Below, piece after piece: positions 10,643 through 18,697 of a stretch of 64,000 nucleotides of DNA. The notes beneath the pieces are model-generated. The model searched no databases and was not told the origin of the DNA. It saw only the letters and a program-made list of their open reading frames with translations. The translations under genes were made by a program, and so were the position numbers. This DNA is from an uncultured Bacteroidia bacterium. Its GTDB lineage: Bacteria; Bacteroidota; Bacteroidia; Bacteroidales; UBA932. The stretch is from NCBI GenBank assembly GCA_902782225.1, contig CACZMF010000005.1:124001-188000 (forward strand), given 5' to 3'. Position 1 is the stretch's first letter. Each line of letters starts with the position of its first letter.

Positions 10643-10771
10643 ATGCTTTACGTCAAACCCGAAATCGCGGAACTGGATGCAATGTATCTTCTTGCCCTTG
10701 CTGCCAGCCCCGCCGAGGCCGATTCTTCACTCGAAGAATTCGACAACAATTTCACAGACCTTACATGGTAG
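10643..10771 (+). CDS. 42-residue acidic peptide (Y-x-x-P-E family) upstream of a GLUG lipoprotein
   Basis: A short ORF beginning MLYVKPEIAELDAMYLL and ending FTDLTW, then TAG. An in-frame ATG at 10637 would add two residues. The middle has a small-residue patch (ALAASPAEAD) and the C-terminal half is acidic (SSLEEFDNN). Support for a real gene comes from a strong GGAGGAG sequence overlapping its stop and placed 6 bp before the ATG of the lipoprotein gene at 10783, and from two analogous short ORFs before related genes (55821-55952 and 59242-59379) that share Y-x-x-P-E near the N-terminus and an acidic tail. It has no signal peptide. Function unknown; a peptide precursor, chaperone-like or coupling role is speculation. 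Confidence 0.6.
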   Translation: MLYVKPEIAELDAMYLLALAASPAEADSSLEEFDNNFTDLTW

Positions 10772-10782
10772 GAGGAGCAGTT

Positions 10783-13700
10783 ATGAAACAGACAAGACTT
10801 TTCATCCTTGCCGTCCTCGCCACCGTGGCGGCCCTGTCCTGTAACAAGGAAATCGCTGAACCCCAGGTAGTTCCTTCCGGAGAGAAGGTCTACGCCTCCT
10901 TCACCGCAACCGGTGAAGAACTCACAAAGGTACTGCTCGATTTTGCCGACGAAAAGTCCACCATCAAATGGCAGGACGAAGACAAGATCGCAGTGTTTGA
11001 CGGTGTCTCGAAGAACGTCTTCTCCATGAAGGCCGACTCCAATCACGGCAATTCAGCCGTCTTCGAGGGAGAAATCACCGACGGCTCCGGCACCCTGTAT
11101 GCCGTGTATCCCGCCGATGCCGGCTTCGACCTGGACGGCGACAAGCTCAACGTGACCGTCCCTTCCGAGCAGACCATCCCATCCGGCGCCTTCGCCGATC
11201 CCAAGGCTCTCGTGTCGGTGGCTTCCGGCACCAAAGGCAGTGCACTGGCATTCAAGCAGGTCTGCGGCCTGCTGAAAATCAGCTTTGCCGCAAAGAACGT
11301 CCGCGAGATCACCATCAGCGGCCAGGCCCTTGCGGGCGAAGCCAAGGTGGCCGCTGACGGCACCCTGGCCCAGCCCCTCAAACCTTCGGGAGACATCATC
11401 CTGACCCACGCCGACGGCATTTTCCCCGCCGGAACGTACTATGTGGCAGTGCTTCCCGGCACCACCCCTGCCGGAAGTTTCTCCATCTCCGTCAAGAAAG
11501 GTCCGTCCGTCGGATTCAAGGGAGCTTCGAACCCCGTGACTTTCGAGCGCTGCAAGGGCATCGACCCCGGTTCGCTCGACGCACTTCCCACGAAGACCGA
11601 AATCAAGACCATGGCCGAACTCTTCGACTGGAACGCCGGAAGGGTGGGCAGCACTGAAGAAGTCGTGCTCATCGGCGCCGACATCGACATGGAGAACGAG
11701 CCCTGGGTGCCCAAGGATTTCACAGGGACCTTCGACGGACAGGGCCACAAGCTCTACAACCTCAACGTGAGCCGCAATGCCAACGCCTGCTTCATCAATA
11801 CCCTGACCGGCACCCTGAAGGACGTCACCTTCGGAAGTTCCGACGGCAGCCTCTACGACGGAGTGAGCCGCATCGAGCAGAACAACCCCGAAGACACCGC
11901 TGAGTCCGGCTGGCGTTACGCCGGCCTCGTGACCCGACTCGCCGAGGGCTCATCGCTTGAGTACGTGACCAGTTTCGTGCCTGTTAGCATTGCCGCCACT
12001 TCGACCAGCAAGACCCGCGTCGGCGGCCTTGTCGGTATAGTTGCAGGTGCTGCGAGCCTCTCCGACTGCGCCAATCTCGGAGATGTTGTCAACAATGCAG
12101 AAGCCCCCATAGCGGCAGGTTCCCTTGGCGGAATCGTTGGCTGGGCGGATGCTGCAGTGACGATGAGTTACGTCCAGAACAAAGGCAACGTGACTTCTAA
12201 GAACCTTATGACGCAGTACATCGCGGGCATCCTCACCTACGACAAGACGGCGGGCTCCACCCTCACCGACTGCTCCAACTCCGGAAATATTTCGGCCGAG
12301 GCCGAGGGATCCTGTGCGATGGCAATTGCTGGAATCATCGCTGAATCAGGCAACTCCATACTGACCCGATGCATCAACGAAGGCGCCATCTCCAGCACCT
12401 GCGACGGCGAGTGCAAGGCCGGCGGCATCATAGGCCGTTCAAATACCGGCTGCACCCTCACCGACTGCATCAACGGAGGCACCGCGACCATCACCTTCAA
12501 CCCTGCCACCTTCGCCAGCAGTGCCTATCTCGGCGGCATCATCGGCAACTCTCCTGCCGCCAATGAAGGCACGATAAGCCTTAACGGCTGCAAGAATTTC
12601 GCAAACCTCACGGCCACCCACAGGAATATCAATTCCATCGGCGGAATAGTTGGCCTGCTCAACGGCAAGGGCAAATTGGAGATCACCAATTGCACCAACG
12701 AAGGCAACATCGAGCGCATCGTCGACGATGCGGCTGCAGCCAAGAACAACAACATCTGCATAGGCGGCATAGCGGCATATCTTGCAGGCGGCGCCGGCTA
12801 CAGCATCGTGGGCAGTTCCAACACCGGCAAGGTGAGCACCAACACCAACCAGGGCAGCGCCGTGGTCCGTATGGGCGGAATAGCCGGCTACCTGGTGGCT
12901 AGCACCGAAATCAAGAACTGCACTAATGACGGAGACGTCGAGTACATCCAGGGCGAAGCCACGACTGTCGGGTCATATATCGCCATCGGCGGTATTGCCG
13001 GACATATATACAAGAACAGCGTCATAGAGTCCTGTACCAACAACGGCAAAGTGTTCTCCGACCGCAAACAGGTCAACCGTGTCGGCGGCATCGTGGGCAC
13101 GGCCAATTCCAGCTCCGTCCGTTCATGCACCAACACCGGCAAGGTCGAAGTCACGACCCCGGACAACGCAGAACTAACTAACTGGCAGGCAGTTGGCGGC
13201 ATCGCTGGCTTCTCCGAGGGCACTACTTCAGGATGCACTTGGGAACTCAAGGACTGCATCAACCGCGGCATAGTTACAGCCAGTATCAATACTGTCCCCG
13301 CCTATGAAGGCCGTTTCGGAGTGGGCGGTATCATCGGACAGCCTATCAACACCCTGCCCATCACGGGCAATTCCAACTACGGAGCCGTGACGGCATACAA
13401 CACCAATGCTTCCACTCCGTTCTCCTATGCCGGAGGCATTATGGGTCTCGACGACGACCCTAAGGTGACGATGAGCGCCACACTGAGCGACAACAAGAAC
13501 TATGGCGCCATTGCCAACAACACCGGCAAGCCCAACAACGCCGCCGGCGGCCTCTACGGCAAGATCGGCAGGGCTACTTCCGCGACCGGCTCCAACTTCG
13601 GAATCGTGTCCGGCTCCATCGCCGGCGCAGTGGCCGGAGTCAACTCCATCACCCTCACCGCCACCCTCTGCGATGAAGTGACCGTGAACGGCACCACCAA

Positions 13701-13791
13701 GGCTGCCGCCGCAGACGAGGCGAAATGGCTCTGCCCTGCCAACACCGGCACCATCAACGTCACCTATGCCGCCCACAGCGACGGAGAATAG
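10783..13791 (+). CDS. Surface lipoprotein: fimbrillin-like head with long GLUG-like repeat array
   Basis: 1002 residues. The lipobox cysteine is Cys20 (ATVAALSC), followed by NKEIAE. About 21-275 is a fimbrillin/Mfa-like region (KIAVFDGVSKNVFSM; GTYYVAVLPGTTPAGSFSISV). About 280-335 is the family header (VLIGADIDMENEPWVPKDF, FDGQGHKLYN). The rest is about 12-15 GLUG-like repeats of the form GGIVG...C-x-N-x-G, predicted to stack as a beta-solenoid. Unlike the GDPD paralogue, no enzyme domain follows. The start was placed at the SD-preceded ATG because the longer frame runs through the short-peptide gene. It sits inside the 48-bp inverted repeats. Probably an adhesin or ligand-binding scaffold on the cell surface. 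Confidence 0.82.
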   Translation: MKQTRLFILAVLATVAALSCNKEIAEPQVVPSGEKVYASFTATGEELTKVLLDFADEKSTIKWQDEDKIAVFDGVSKNVFSMKADSNHGNSAVFEGEITDGSGTLYAVYPADAGFDLDGDKLNVTVPSEQTIPSGAFADPKALVSVASGTKGSALAFKQVCGLLKISFAAKNVREITISGQALAGEAKVAADGTLAQPLKPSGDIILTHADGIFPAGTYYVAVLPGTTPAGSFSISVKKGPSVGFKGASNPVTFERCKGIDPGSLDALPTKTEIKTMAELFDWNAGRVGSTEEVVLIGADIDMENEPWVPKDFTGTFDGQGHKLYNLNVSRNANACFINTLTGTLKDVTFGSSDGSLYDGVSRIEQNNPEDTAESGWRYAGLVTRLAEGSSLEYVTSFVPVSIAATSTSKTRVGGLVGIVAGAASLSDCANLGDVVNNAEAPIAAGSLGGIVGWADAAVTMSYVQNKGNVTSKNLMTQYIAGILTYDKTAGSTLTDCSNSGNISAEAEGSCAMAIAGIIAESGNSILTRCINEGAISSTCDGECKAGGIIGRSNTGCTLTDCINGGTATITFNPATFASSAYLGGIIGNSPAANEGTISLNGCKNFANLTATHRNINSIGGIVGLLNGKGKLEITNCTNEGNIERIVDDAAAAKNNNICIGGIAAYLAGGAGYSIVGSSNTGKVSTNTNQGSAVVRMGGIAGYLVASTEIKNCTNDGDVEYIQGEATTVGSYIAIGGIAGHIYKNSVIESCTNNGKVFSDRKQVNRVGGIVGTANSSSVRSCTNTGKVEVTTPDNAELTNWQAVGGIAGFSEGTTSGCTWELKDCINRGIVTASINTVPAYEGRFGVGGIIGQPINTLPITGNSNYGAVTAYNTNASTPFSYAGGIMGLDDDPKVTMSATLSDNKNYGAIANNTGKPNNAAGGLYGKIGRATSATGSNFGIVSGSIAGAVAGVNSITLTATLCDEVTVNGTTKAAAADEAKWLCPANTGTINVTYAAHSDGE

Positions 13792-13821
13792 ATATGGCAG
13801 GCAAAGTCAAAGTGCTGACAA

Positions 13822-13869
13822 ATAGCTGATTATGCTTTTCAGGGGGTGTTGTTTTGACACCCCCTGAAT
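13822..13869. repeat. Right arm of the 48-bp inverted repeat; terminator-like hairpin
   Basis: Exact reverse complement of 10276-10323. A hairpin with a 12-bp stem at 13838-13849/13857-13868 and loop TGTTTTG begins 46 bp after the stop of the lipoprotein gene (13791). It is followed by a weak T-rich stretch (TTGTTTATAA), so it may terminate that transcript. Confidence 0.85.
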
Positions 13870-13909
13870 TGTTTATAACACTGAATACTAATCAGTTAAC
13901 TATGCAGCA

Positions 13910-14464
13910 CTACTTTATCTTTGAATTGTAGCGCGTGGCGACTTTGCCGTGGGAGATGTTGAGGAGTTTCTTCGCAATCATCTTGCGGCGGATGGGGGCG
14001 ACCAGGTCGGTGAAGAGCACCCCGTCCAGATGGGACATCTCGTGCTGGACCATACGGCAGCCGAATTTGTCGAATACTTCCGTGCGCTCCTTGAACTCCT
14101 CGTCGTAGTAACGCACCTTCATGCTGACCGGGCGGCGGACGTTGCAGTACACGCCGGGCACGCTCAGGCAGCCTTCCTCGTATTCGCACTGCTCCTGGCT
14201 CTCCTCAAGCACCACCGGATTGATCAGGGTGCGCTTGAAGCCCTTGAGATAGGGATACACCTCCTCCATTTCGTCTCCGTCCACGATGATCACCCTCAGG
14301 CTCACCCCGATCTGGGGCGCTGCGAGCCCGCAGCCCTCGGAGCGCTTGAGCGTGTCCTTGAGGTCGGCGATGAGCGCGGTCAGTTCTTCTTTCTTGCTCA
14401 GATCGGCTTCGGCAGCCCTTTCGCGGAGCACCTCGGAGCCGTAAAGGTAAATCGGCTGTATCAT
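13910..14464 (-). CDS. def: Peptide deformylase
   Basis: 184 residues with all three deformylase motifs: GCGLAAPQIGV, EEGCLSVPGV (metal-binding cysteine) and QHEMSHLDGV (HExxH-type metal ligands and catalytic glutamate). It removes the formyl group from nascent proteins in the cytosol. The start ATG overlaps the stop of ruvX (ATGA), so the two genes are coupled. Confidence 0.96.
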   Translation of the reverse strand: MIQPIYLYGSEVLRERAAEADLSKKEELTALIADLKDTLKRSEGCGLAAPQIGVSLRVIIVDGDEMEEVYPYLKGFKRTLINPVVLEESQEQCEYEEGCLSVPGVYCNVRRPVSMKVRYYDEEFKERTEVFDKFGCRMVQHEMSHLDGVLFTDLVAPIRRKMIAKKLLNISHGKVATRYNSKIK

Positions 14465-14874
14465 TTCTTCTTGTCCAAATAAGCTTGCAGTATGATCGCC
14501 GCGCTGATCTTGTCCACTGAATTCTTGTCGCGGCGGTCGCTCTTCTTCATGCCTCCGTCAATCATCGCCTTATGGGCGAGCACGGAGGTGAAACGCTCGT
14601 CTTCAAGGGCCACCGGCACGGACGGGAAAGCCTTCTGGAGACGCTTCAGGAAGGCATCCACGTCGGGTGCAGCCGAAGCCGGCCTGCCGTCGAGGTTCAG
14701 GGGATAACCCACGACGAACTTGCAGATAGTCTCGGTGCGAGCGTATTTTTGAAGATAATCTATTATCTTTGCAGATGGCACAGTCTCCAGAGGGGATGCG
14801 AAGATGCCGAGCGGGTCGCTTTGAGCCAGCCCCACACGCGCACTGCCGTAGTCAATTCCGAGGATTCTGTCCAT
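14461..14874 (-). CDS. ruvX: Putative pre-16S rRNA nuclease / Holliday junction resolvase-like RuvX (YqgF)
   Basis: 137 residues with an RNase H-like fold. The N-terminal ILGIDYGSARVGLAQSD gives the catalytic aspartate motif, VVGYPLNLDG the central strand, and DERFTSVLAHKAM plus the C-terminal DKISAAIILQAYLD complete the family. YqgF proteins mature the 5' end of 16S rRNA in E. coli. Start set at MDRILGID; three further upstream codons are open. It overlaps def by 4 bp and is divergent from the small membrane protein gene at 14898. Confidence 0.93.
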   Translation of the reverse strand: MDRILGIDYGSARVGLAQSDPLGIFASPLETVPSAKIIDYLQKYARTETICKFVVGYPLNLDGRPASAAPDVDAFLKRLQKAFPSVPVALEDERFTSVLAHKAMIDGGMKKSDRRDKNSVDKISAAIILQAYLDKKK

Positions 14875-14897
14875 AGTTTGCAAAAATAAAACTTTTT

Positions 14898-15272
14898 ATG
14901 GGGAAAAACAATCTGAACAAAGTATATCGGATCAGCGTGGTGGAGGATGAGAGCCACAAAATGGTCCGCACCTACCGTTTCAGCCGCCTGGGCTTCATCC
15001 TGACGGTGGTTACGGTGTTCGTGGTCGTGCTCGGCGGCCTGTATGCGCTGATCGCGCTGACGCCGCTTCGCACCACCATCCCCGGCTATCCCGACGCCCA
15101 TTTCCGCAGGGTGGCCGTGGAGAACGCCATCAAGATAGACTCGCTGGAAAGCGCCCTCATGCGGTGGAAACTCTATTCCGGCAACCTTTCCCGCGTGCTC
15201 GCCGGCGACACCACCATCAACATAGACAGCCTTCTGCTGGCAAAGGAAGCAGCCGATTCATTAGCAAAATGA
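14898..15272 (+). CDS. Small membrane-anchored protein resembling the N-terminus of Bacteroidetes M23 peptidases
   Basis: 124 residues: a basic N-terminus, one transmembrane segment at about 32-54 (LGFILTVVTVFVVVLGGLYA), the motif LRTTIPGYPDAHFRR, a short helical region (IDSLESALMRWKLYSGNL) and TTINIDSLLLA. This order is typical of the membrane-proximal part of Bacteroidetes M23 peptidases, which would continue into a catalytic domain absent here. It looks complete (ATG and stop coupled to dxr with a 4-bp overlap), so it may be a naturally truncated form acting as a membrane anchor or assembly factor. Function not established. Confidence 0.7.
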   Translation: MGKNNLNKVYRISVVEDESHKMVRTYRFSRLGFILTVVTVFVVVLGGLYALIALTPLRTTIPGYPDAHFRRVAVENAIKIDSLESALMRWKLYSGNLSRVLAGDTTINIDSLLLAKEAADSLAK

Positions 15273-16423
15273 AGAAAAGAAGAATAGCCATCCTCGGATC
15301 CACAGGATCCATAGGCACACAGACCCTCGACGTGGTGCGCCAGCACCGCGACCTTTTCGAGGTGGAGATGATTTCAGCGGGCAACAACGCCGGACTGCTT
15401 GCCGCCCAGGCCAGGGAATTCGACGTCAACAACGTGGTTATCTGCAACGAGGCCCGCTACGAAGCCCTTTCGGAGGCCCTCAAGGACAGTGACTCCAAAG
15501 TCTGGACCGGCGTAGACAGCCTCTGCTCGCTGGTCCGGGGCGAAGGCGTGGACATCGTGGTCGGCGCAATGGTGGGCTTCAGCGGCCTGCGTCCCACCCT
15601 CGCCGCACTCGAGGCGGGCAAGATCGTGGCCCTCGCCAACAAGGAGACCCTCGTCGCCGCCGGCGCACTGGTCACCGCCACGATGCGCGAACATGGCGCC
15701 GTGATCCTTCCCGTGGACTCCGAGCACTCGGCCATCTTCCAGTGCCTGCTCGGCGCCCAGGGCAACACAGTGGAAAGAATCCACCTCACTGCATCCGGCG
15801 GCCCGTTCCGCACCTGGGAGCGCAGCAGGATTGCGGCCGCAAAGGCCTCGGACGCCCTGAAGCACCCCAACTGGGACATGGGAGCCAAGGTCACGATAGA
15901 CTCCGCCACGATGATGAACAAGGGATTCGAAGTCATCGAGGCCCGGTGGCTCTTCGACGTGGACCCGAAATGCATCAACGTGGTGGTGCACCCCGAATCC
16001 ATCATCCATTCCATGGTGGAATTCACCGACGGCGCCGTCATCGCCCAGCTCGGCTGCCCGGACATGCGCGAGCCCATAGGCTTCGCCCTGTCCTTTCCCG
16101 CCCGCATCACCGTGGGCAACCGCAAACTGGATTTCGCGCAGCTCGGCAGCCTCAATTTCGAAGCCCCGGACCTGGGCCGCTTCCCCAACCTGCGGCTCGC
16201 TTTCGAGGCCATAGAACGCGGCGGGAACGCCCCCTGCGCCCTGAATGCCGCCAACGAAGTGGCCGTGGCCGCCTACCTGAAAGGACAGATCGGATTCTAC
16301 GATATCTCCCGTATCAACGAAAAATGTCTTGCTGGCTTGAATTTTGCTGCAAACCCTTCGCTCGACGATATTTTCGAGACCAACGCAGAAGTAGCAAAGA
16401 TAGCCGATGGTTGTATTAGTTAA
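15269..16423 (+). CDS. dxr: 1-deoxy-D-xylulose 5-phosphate reductoisomerase
   Basis: 384 residues. IAILGSTGSIGTQTLDVV is the NADPH-binding loop, ALANKETLVAAG and PVDSEHSAIFQ belong to the active site, and HPESIIHSMVEFTDGA is the conserved substrate/metal region. It catalyses the second step of the MEP isoprenoid pathway (DXP to MEP). Start at ATG 15269, overlapping the previous stop by 4 bp; its 3' end overlaps rseP by 17 bp in another frame. Confidence 0.97.
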   Translation: MKKRRIAILGSTGSIGTQTLDVVRQHRDLFEVEMISAGNNAGLLAAQAREFDVNNVVICNEARYEALSEALKDSDSKVWTGVDSLCSLVRGEGVDIVVGAMVGFSGLRPTLAALEAGKIVALANKETLVAAGALVTATMREHGAVILPVDSEHSAIFQCLLGAQGNTVERIHLTASGGPFRTWERSRIAAAKASDALKHPNWDMGAKVTIDSATMMNKGFEVIEARWLFDVDPKCINVVVHPESIIHSMVEFTDGAVIAQLGCPDMREPIGFALSFPARITVGNRKLDFAQLGSLNFEAPDLGRFPNLRLAFEAIERGGNAPCALNAANEVAVAAYLKGQIGFYDISRINEKCLAGLNFAANPSLDDIFETNAEVAKIADGCIS

Positions 16424-17708
16424 GACGCTTCAGGTCATACTTGCCCTCTCCGTGCTCATCATAGTGCACGAGCTGGGGCATTTCCTGTGGGCCCGCCTGT
16501 TCGGAATAAAGGTGGACAAGTTCTACCTGTTCTTCGACGCCGGCGGCAAAGCCCTTGCCAGGTGGCACTGGGGCGGGACCGAATTCGGCATCGGCTGGGT
16601 GCCTTTCGGGGGCTATTGCAAGATCGCCGGCATGATCGACGAGTCGATGGACCTCGAGCAGATGAAGCACGAGCCCGAGAAATGGGAATTCCGCAGCAAG
16701 CCCGCCTGGCAGCGGCTCTTCGTGATGGCAGGCGGCGTGGTGAACAATTTCATCTTCGCCGTGCTGGTGTACATAGTCATCGCCGGCATCTGGGGCGAGG
16801 CCTACATCAGCAACGAGGATGCGCAGATCGCCCCGAACGAGCTGGCGCAGGAAATGGGATTCAGGCTCGGCGACCACATCATCAGCTTCGACGGCTACGA
16901 GCCGCAGAACTTCGGCATGCTGCAGGCAGACCTGGCCAGGCGCGACGTGCGTTCGGCCCGGATCCTTCGCGGCACCGACACCCTGGATCTCTACATCGAC
17001 CACGCCTACATAGGCGAGGTGCTCAACAGCGCCGGAATGTTCGACCTGGCAGTGCCCTTCGTGGTGGATTCGATGCGTTTCGATTCGGGCAACGCCTCCT
17101 GCGGGCTTCAGCAGGGAGACCGCGTGACCGCGTTCGAAGGCCGGGAGGTCTCATTCATCCAGGACGCGCGCGTAGTGCTTGCCGACTACAAGGGCCGCAC
17201 GGTCACGGCGTCCGTGCTCCGCGGGGAAGACAGCTTCGAAGTGCCGGTGCAGGTGGACAGTCTCGGGCAGATCGGAGTCTATCTGCGCCTGCCGCAGATC
17301 GAAAGGCGCCAGTACAGCGTGCTGGAAGCCATTCCCGCCGGCCTGCGGCTGACCGGGGAGACGATGAGCGGCTACGTACGTGACCTCGGACTGCTGTTCC
17401 GTCCGTCCACCGGAGCCTACAAATCGGTGGGCAGTTTCATAGCCATAGGCCAGGTGTTCCCGTCCGTCTGGGACTGGTTCCGTTTCCTCAACATCCTGGC
17501 TCTGCTCTCCGTGATGCTCGGCATCATGAACCTGCTGCCCATACCGGCCCTGGACGGCGGCCACATACTGATCACCCTGTTCGAGATGCTGACCGGGCGC
17601 AAGCCCTCCGACCGCTTCCTGGTGGTCACGCAGATGATAGGGATGGTGCTCCTGCTGGCCCTGATGGTGCTGGCGTTCGGCAACGACATTGGAAGATTAA
17701 TACATTGA
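16407..17708 (+). CDS. rseP: RIP metalloprotease RseP (site-2 protease family)
   Basis: 433 residues. The zinc site HELGHFLWARLFG is in the first transmembrane segment, one or two PDZ-like regions occupy the periplasmic centre (MGFRLGDHIISFDG; LQQGDRVTAFEG), and NLLPIPALDGGHILITLFE is the C-terminal LDG motif. It cleaves transmembrane substrates such as anti-sigma factors. The 17-bp overlap with dxr matches the frequent dxr-rseP linkage in bacteria. Confidence 0.95.
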   Translation: MVVLVKTLQVILALSVLIIVHELGHFLWARLFGIKVDKFYLFFDAGGKALARWHWGGTEFGIGWVPFGGYCKIAGMIDESMDLEQMKHEPEKWEFRSKPAWQRLFVMAGGVVNNFIFAVLVYIVIAGIWGEAYISNEDAQIAPNELAQEMGFRLGDHIISFDGYEPQNFGMLQADLARRDVRSARILRGTDTLDLYIDHAYIGEVLNSAGMFDLAVPFVVDSMRFDSGNASCGLQQGDRVTAFEGREVSFIQDARVVLADYKGRTVTASVLRGEDSFEVPVQVDSLGQIGVYLRLPQIERRQYSVLEAIPAGLRLTGETMSGYVRDLGLLFRPSTGAYKSVGSFIAIGQVFPSVWDWFRFLNILALLSVMLGIMNLLPIPALDGGHILITLFEMLTGRKPSDRFLVVTQMIGMVLLLALMVLAFGNDIGRLIH

Positions 17709-17713
17709 CGGAT

Positions 17714-18694
17714 ATGAAAAAGATATTTCTGGCGATGATGGCCCTGCTGGCCCTCGCCTCCTGCAAAAACACCAAAGCGCTGCTTCCAAACGTGAGCGGG
17801 AAGGCGGGCGAGATAATCGTGGTCATCGAAAAGACCGACTGGGAAGGCAACCTGGGCACCAGGGTGCGCGACCTTCTGGCCTGCGACTGCCCCTACCTGG
17901 CCCAGAAAGAGCCCCTGTACTCCCTTGTGAACGTGCCGCCGGGAGGATTCGGCGACCTTTTCAAGGTGCACCGCAACATCGTGTATTTCGCCCTCAACCC
18001 GCAGCTGGACAGCTGCTCGGTGCGCTATCGCCAGGACGTTTGGGCGGCGCCCCAGTGCCTCGTGCAGGTGAACGCTCCCGATTCCGAGCGTGCGGCGCAG
18101 CTCATTGCCGACAACGGAGCCACCATCGTGAGCTTCATCGAGCAGGCGGAGCGCGACCGCGTGATACGCAATTCCATACGCTACGAGGAGCGCGAGATTG
18201 CCCCCAAAGTATCGGAAGTGTTCGGCGGCTCGCCCCACTTCCCCATGGGCTACAAACTCAAGAAAATAACCTCCGATTTCGGATGGATAGCCGACGAGAA
18301 GCAGTACACGATGCAGGGCATCCTGATCTACAAATACCCATCCACCGGAGCCGCCGACGAACTGACCCTCGCCAAGATAATCTCCCGCCGCAACGAATAC
18401 CTCAAGCAGAACGTGCCCGGAATGTTCGAGAACACCTGGATGACCACCGGCACCTACATGCCGCCGCAGCTGGAGTTCATTCGCTACCGCGGACGCGATT
18501 TCGCCCAGGTGCGCGGCCTCTGGGAAGTGGAGAACGACTACATGGGCGGCCCCTTCGTGTCGCACTCGTTCTACTCCAAAGACGGCAAGGACATAATAGT
18601 GGCGGAGGCCTTCGTCTATGCACCCAAGTACGATAAACGCCAGTACCTCCGCCAGGTAGAATCGATCCTGTACTCCTGGGAGTGGGCCAAATAG
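17714..18694 (+). CDS. DUF4837 family lipoprotein
   Basis: 326 residues with a lipoprotein signal (LLALASCKN). The remainder matches the DUF4837 pattern known in Bacteroidetes next to rseP: GKAGEIIVVIEKTDWEG near the N-terminus and RGLWEVENDYMGGPFV near the C-terminus. Function unknown, envelope-located. ATG 17714 is 5 bp after the rseP stop; an upstream TTG start would overlap rseP and is less likely. It converges with the M16 gene, with 3 bp between the stops. Confidence 0.85.
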   Translation: MKKIFLAMMALLALASCKNTKALLPNVSGKAGEIIVVIEKTDWEGNLGTRVRDLLACDCPYLAQKEPLYSLVNVPPGGFGDLFKVHRNIVYFALNPQLDSCSVRYRQDVWAAPQCLVQVNAPDSERAAQLIADNGATIVSFIEQAERDRVIRNSIRYEEREIAPKVSEVFGGSPHFPMGYKLKKITSDFGWIADEKQYTMQGILIYKYPSTGAADELTLAKIISRRNEYLKQNVPGMFENTWMTTGTYMPPQLEFIRYRGRDFAQVRGLWEVENDYMGGPFVSHSFYSKDGKDIIVAEAFVYAPKYDKRQYLRQVESILYSWEWAK

Positions 18695-18697
18695 CCC

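Noticed and set aside
10405-10782. N-terminal extension of the 10783 lipoprotein
   Set aside because: The extension reads through the paralogue remnant and the short peptide gene in another frame and would bury the lipoprotein signal peptide.
10276-13869. Composite transposon or insertion sequence
   Set aside because: No transposase, target-site duplication or typical terminal repeats; each arm fits the shared gene 3' end plus terminator better.
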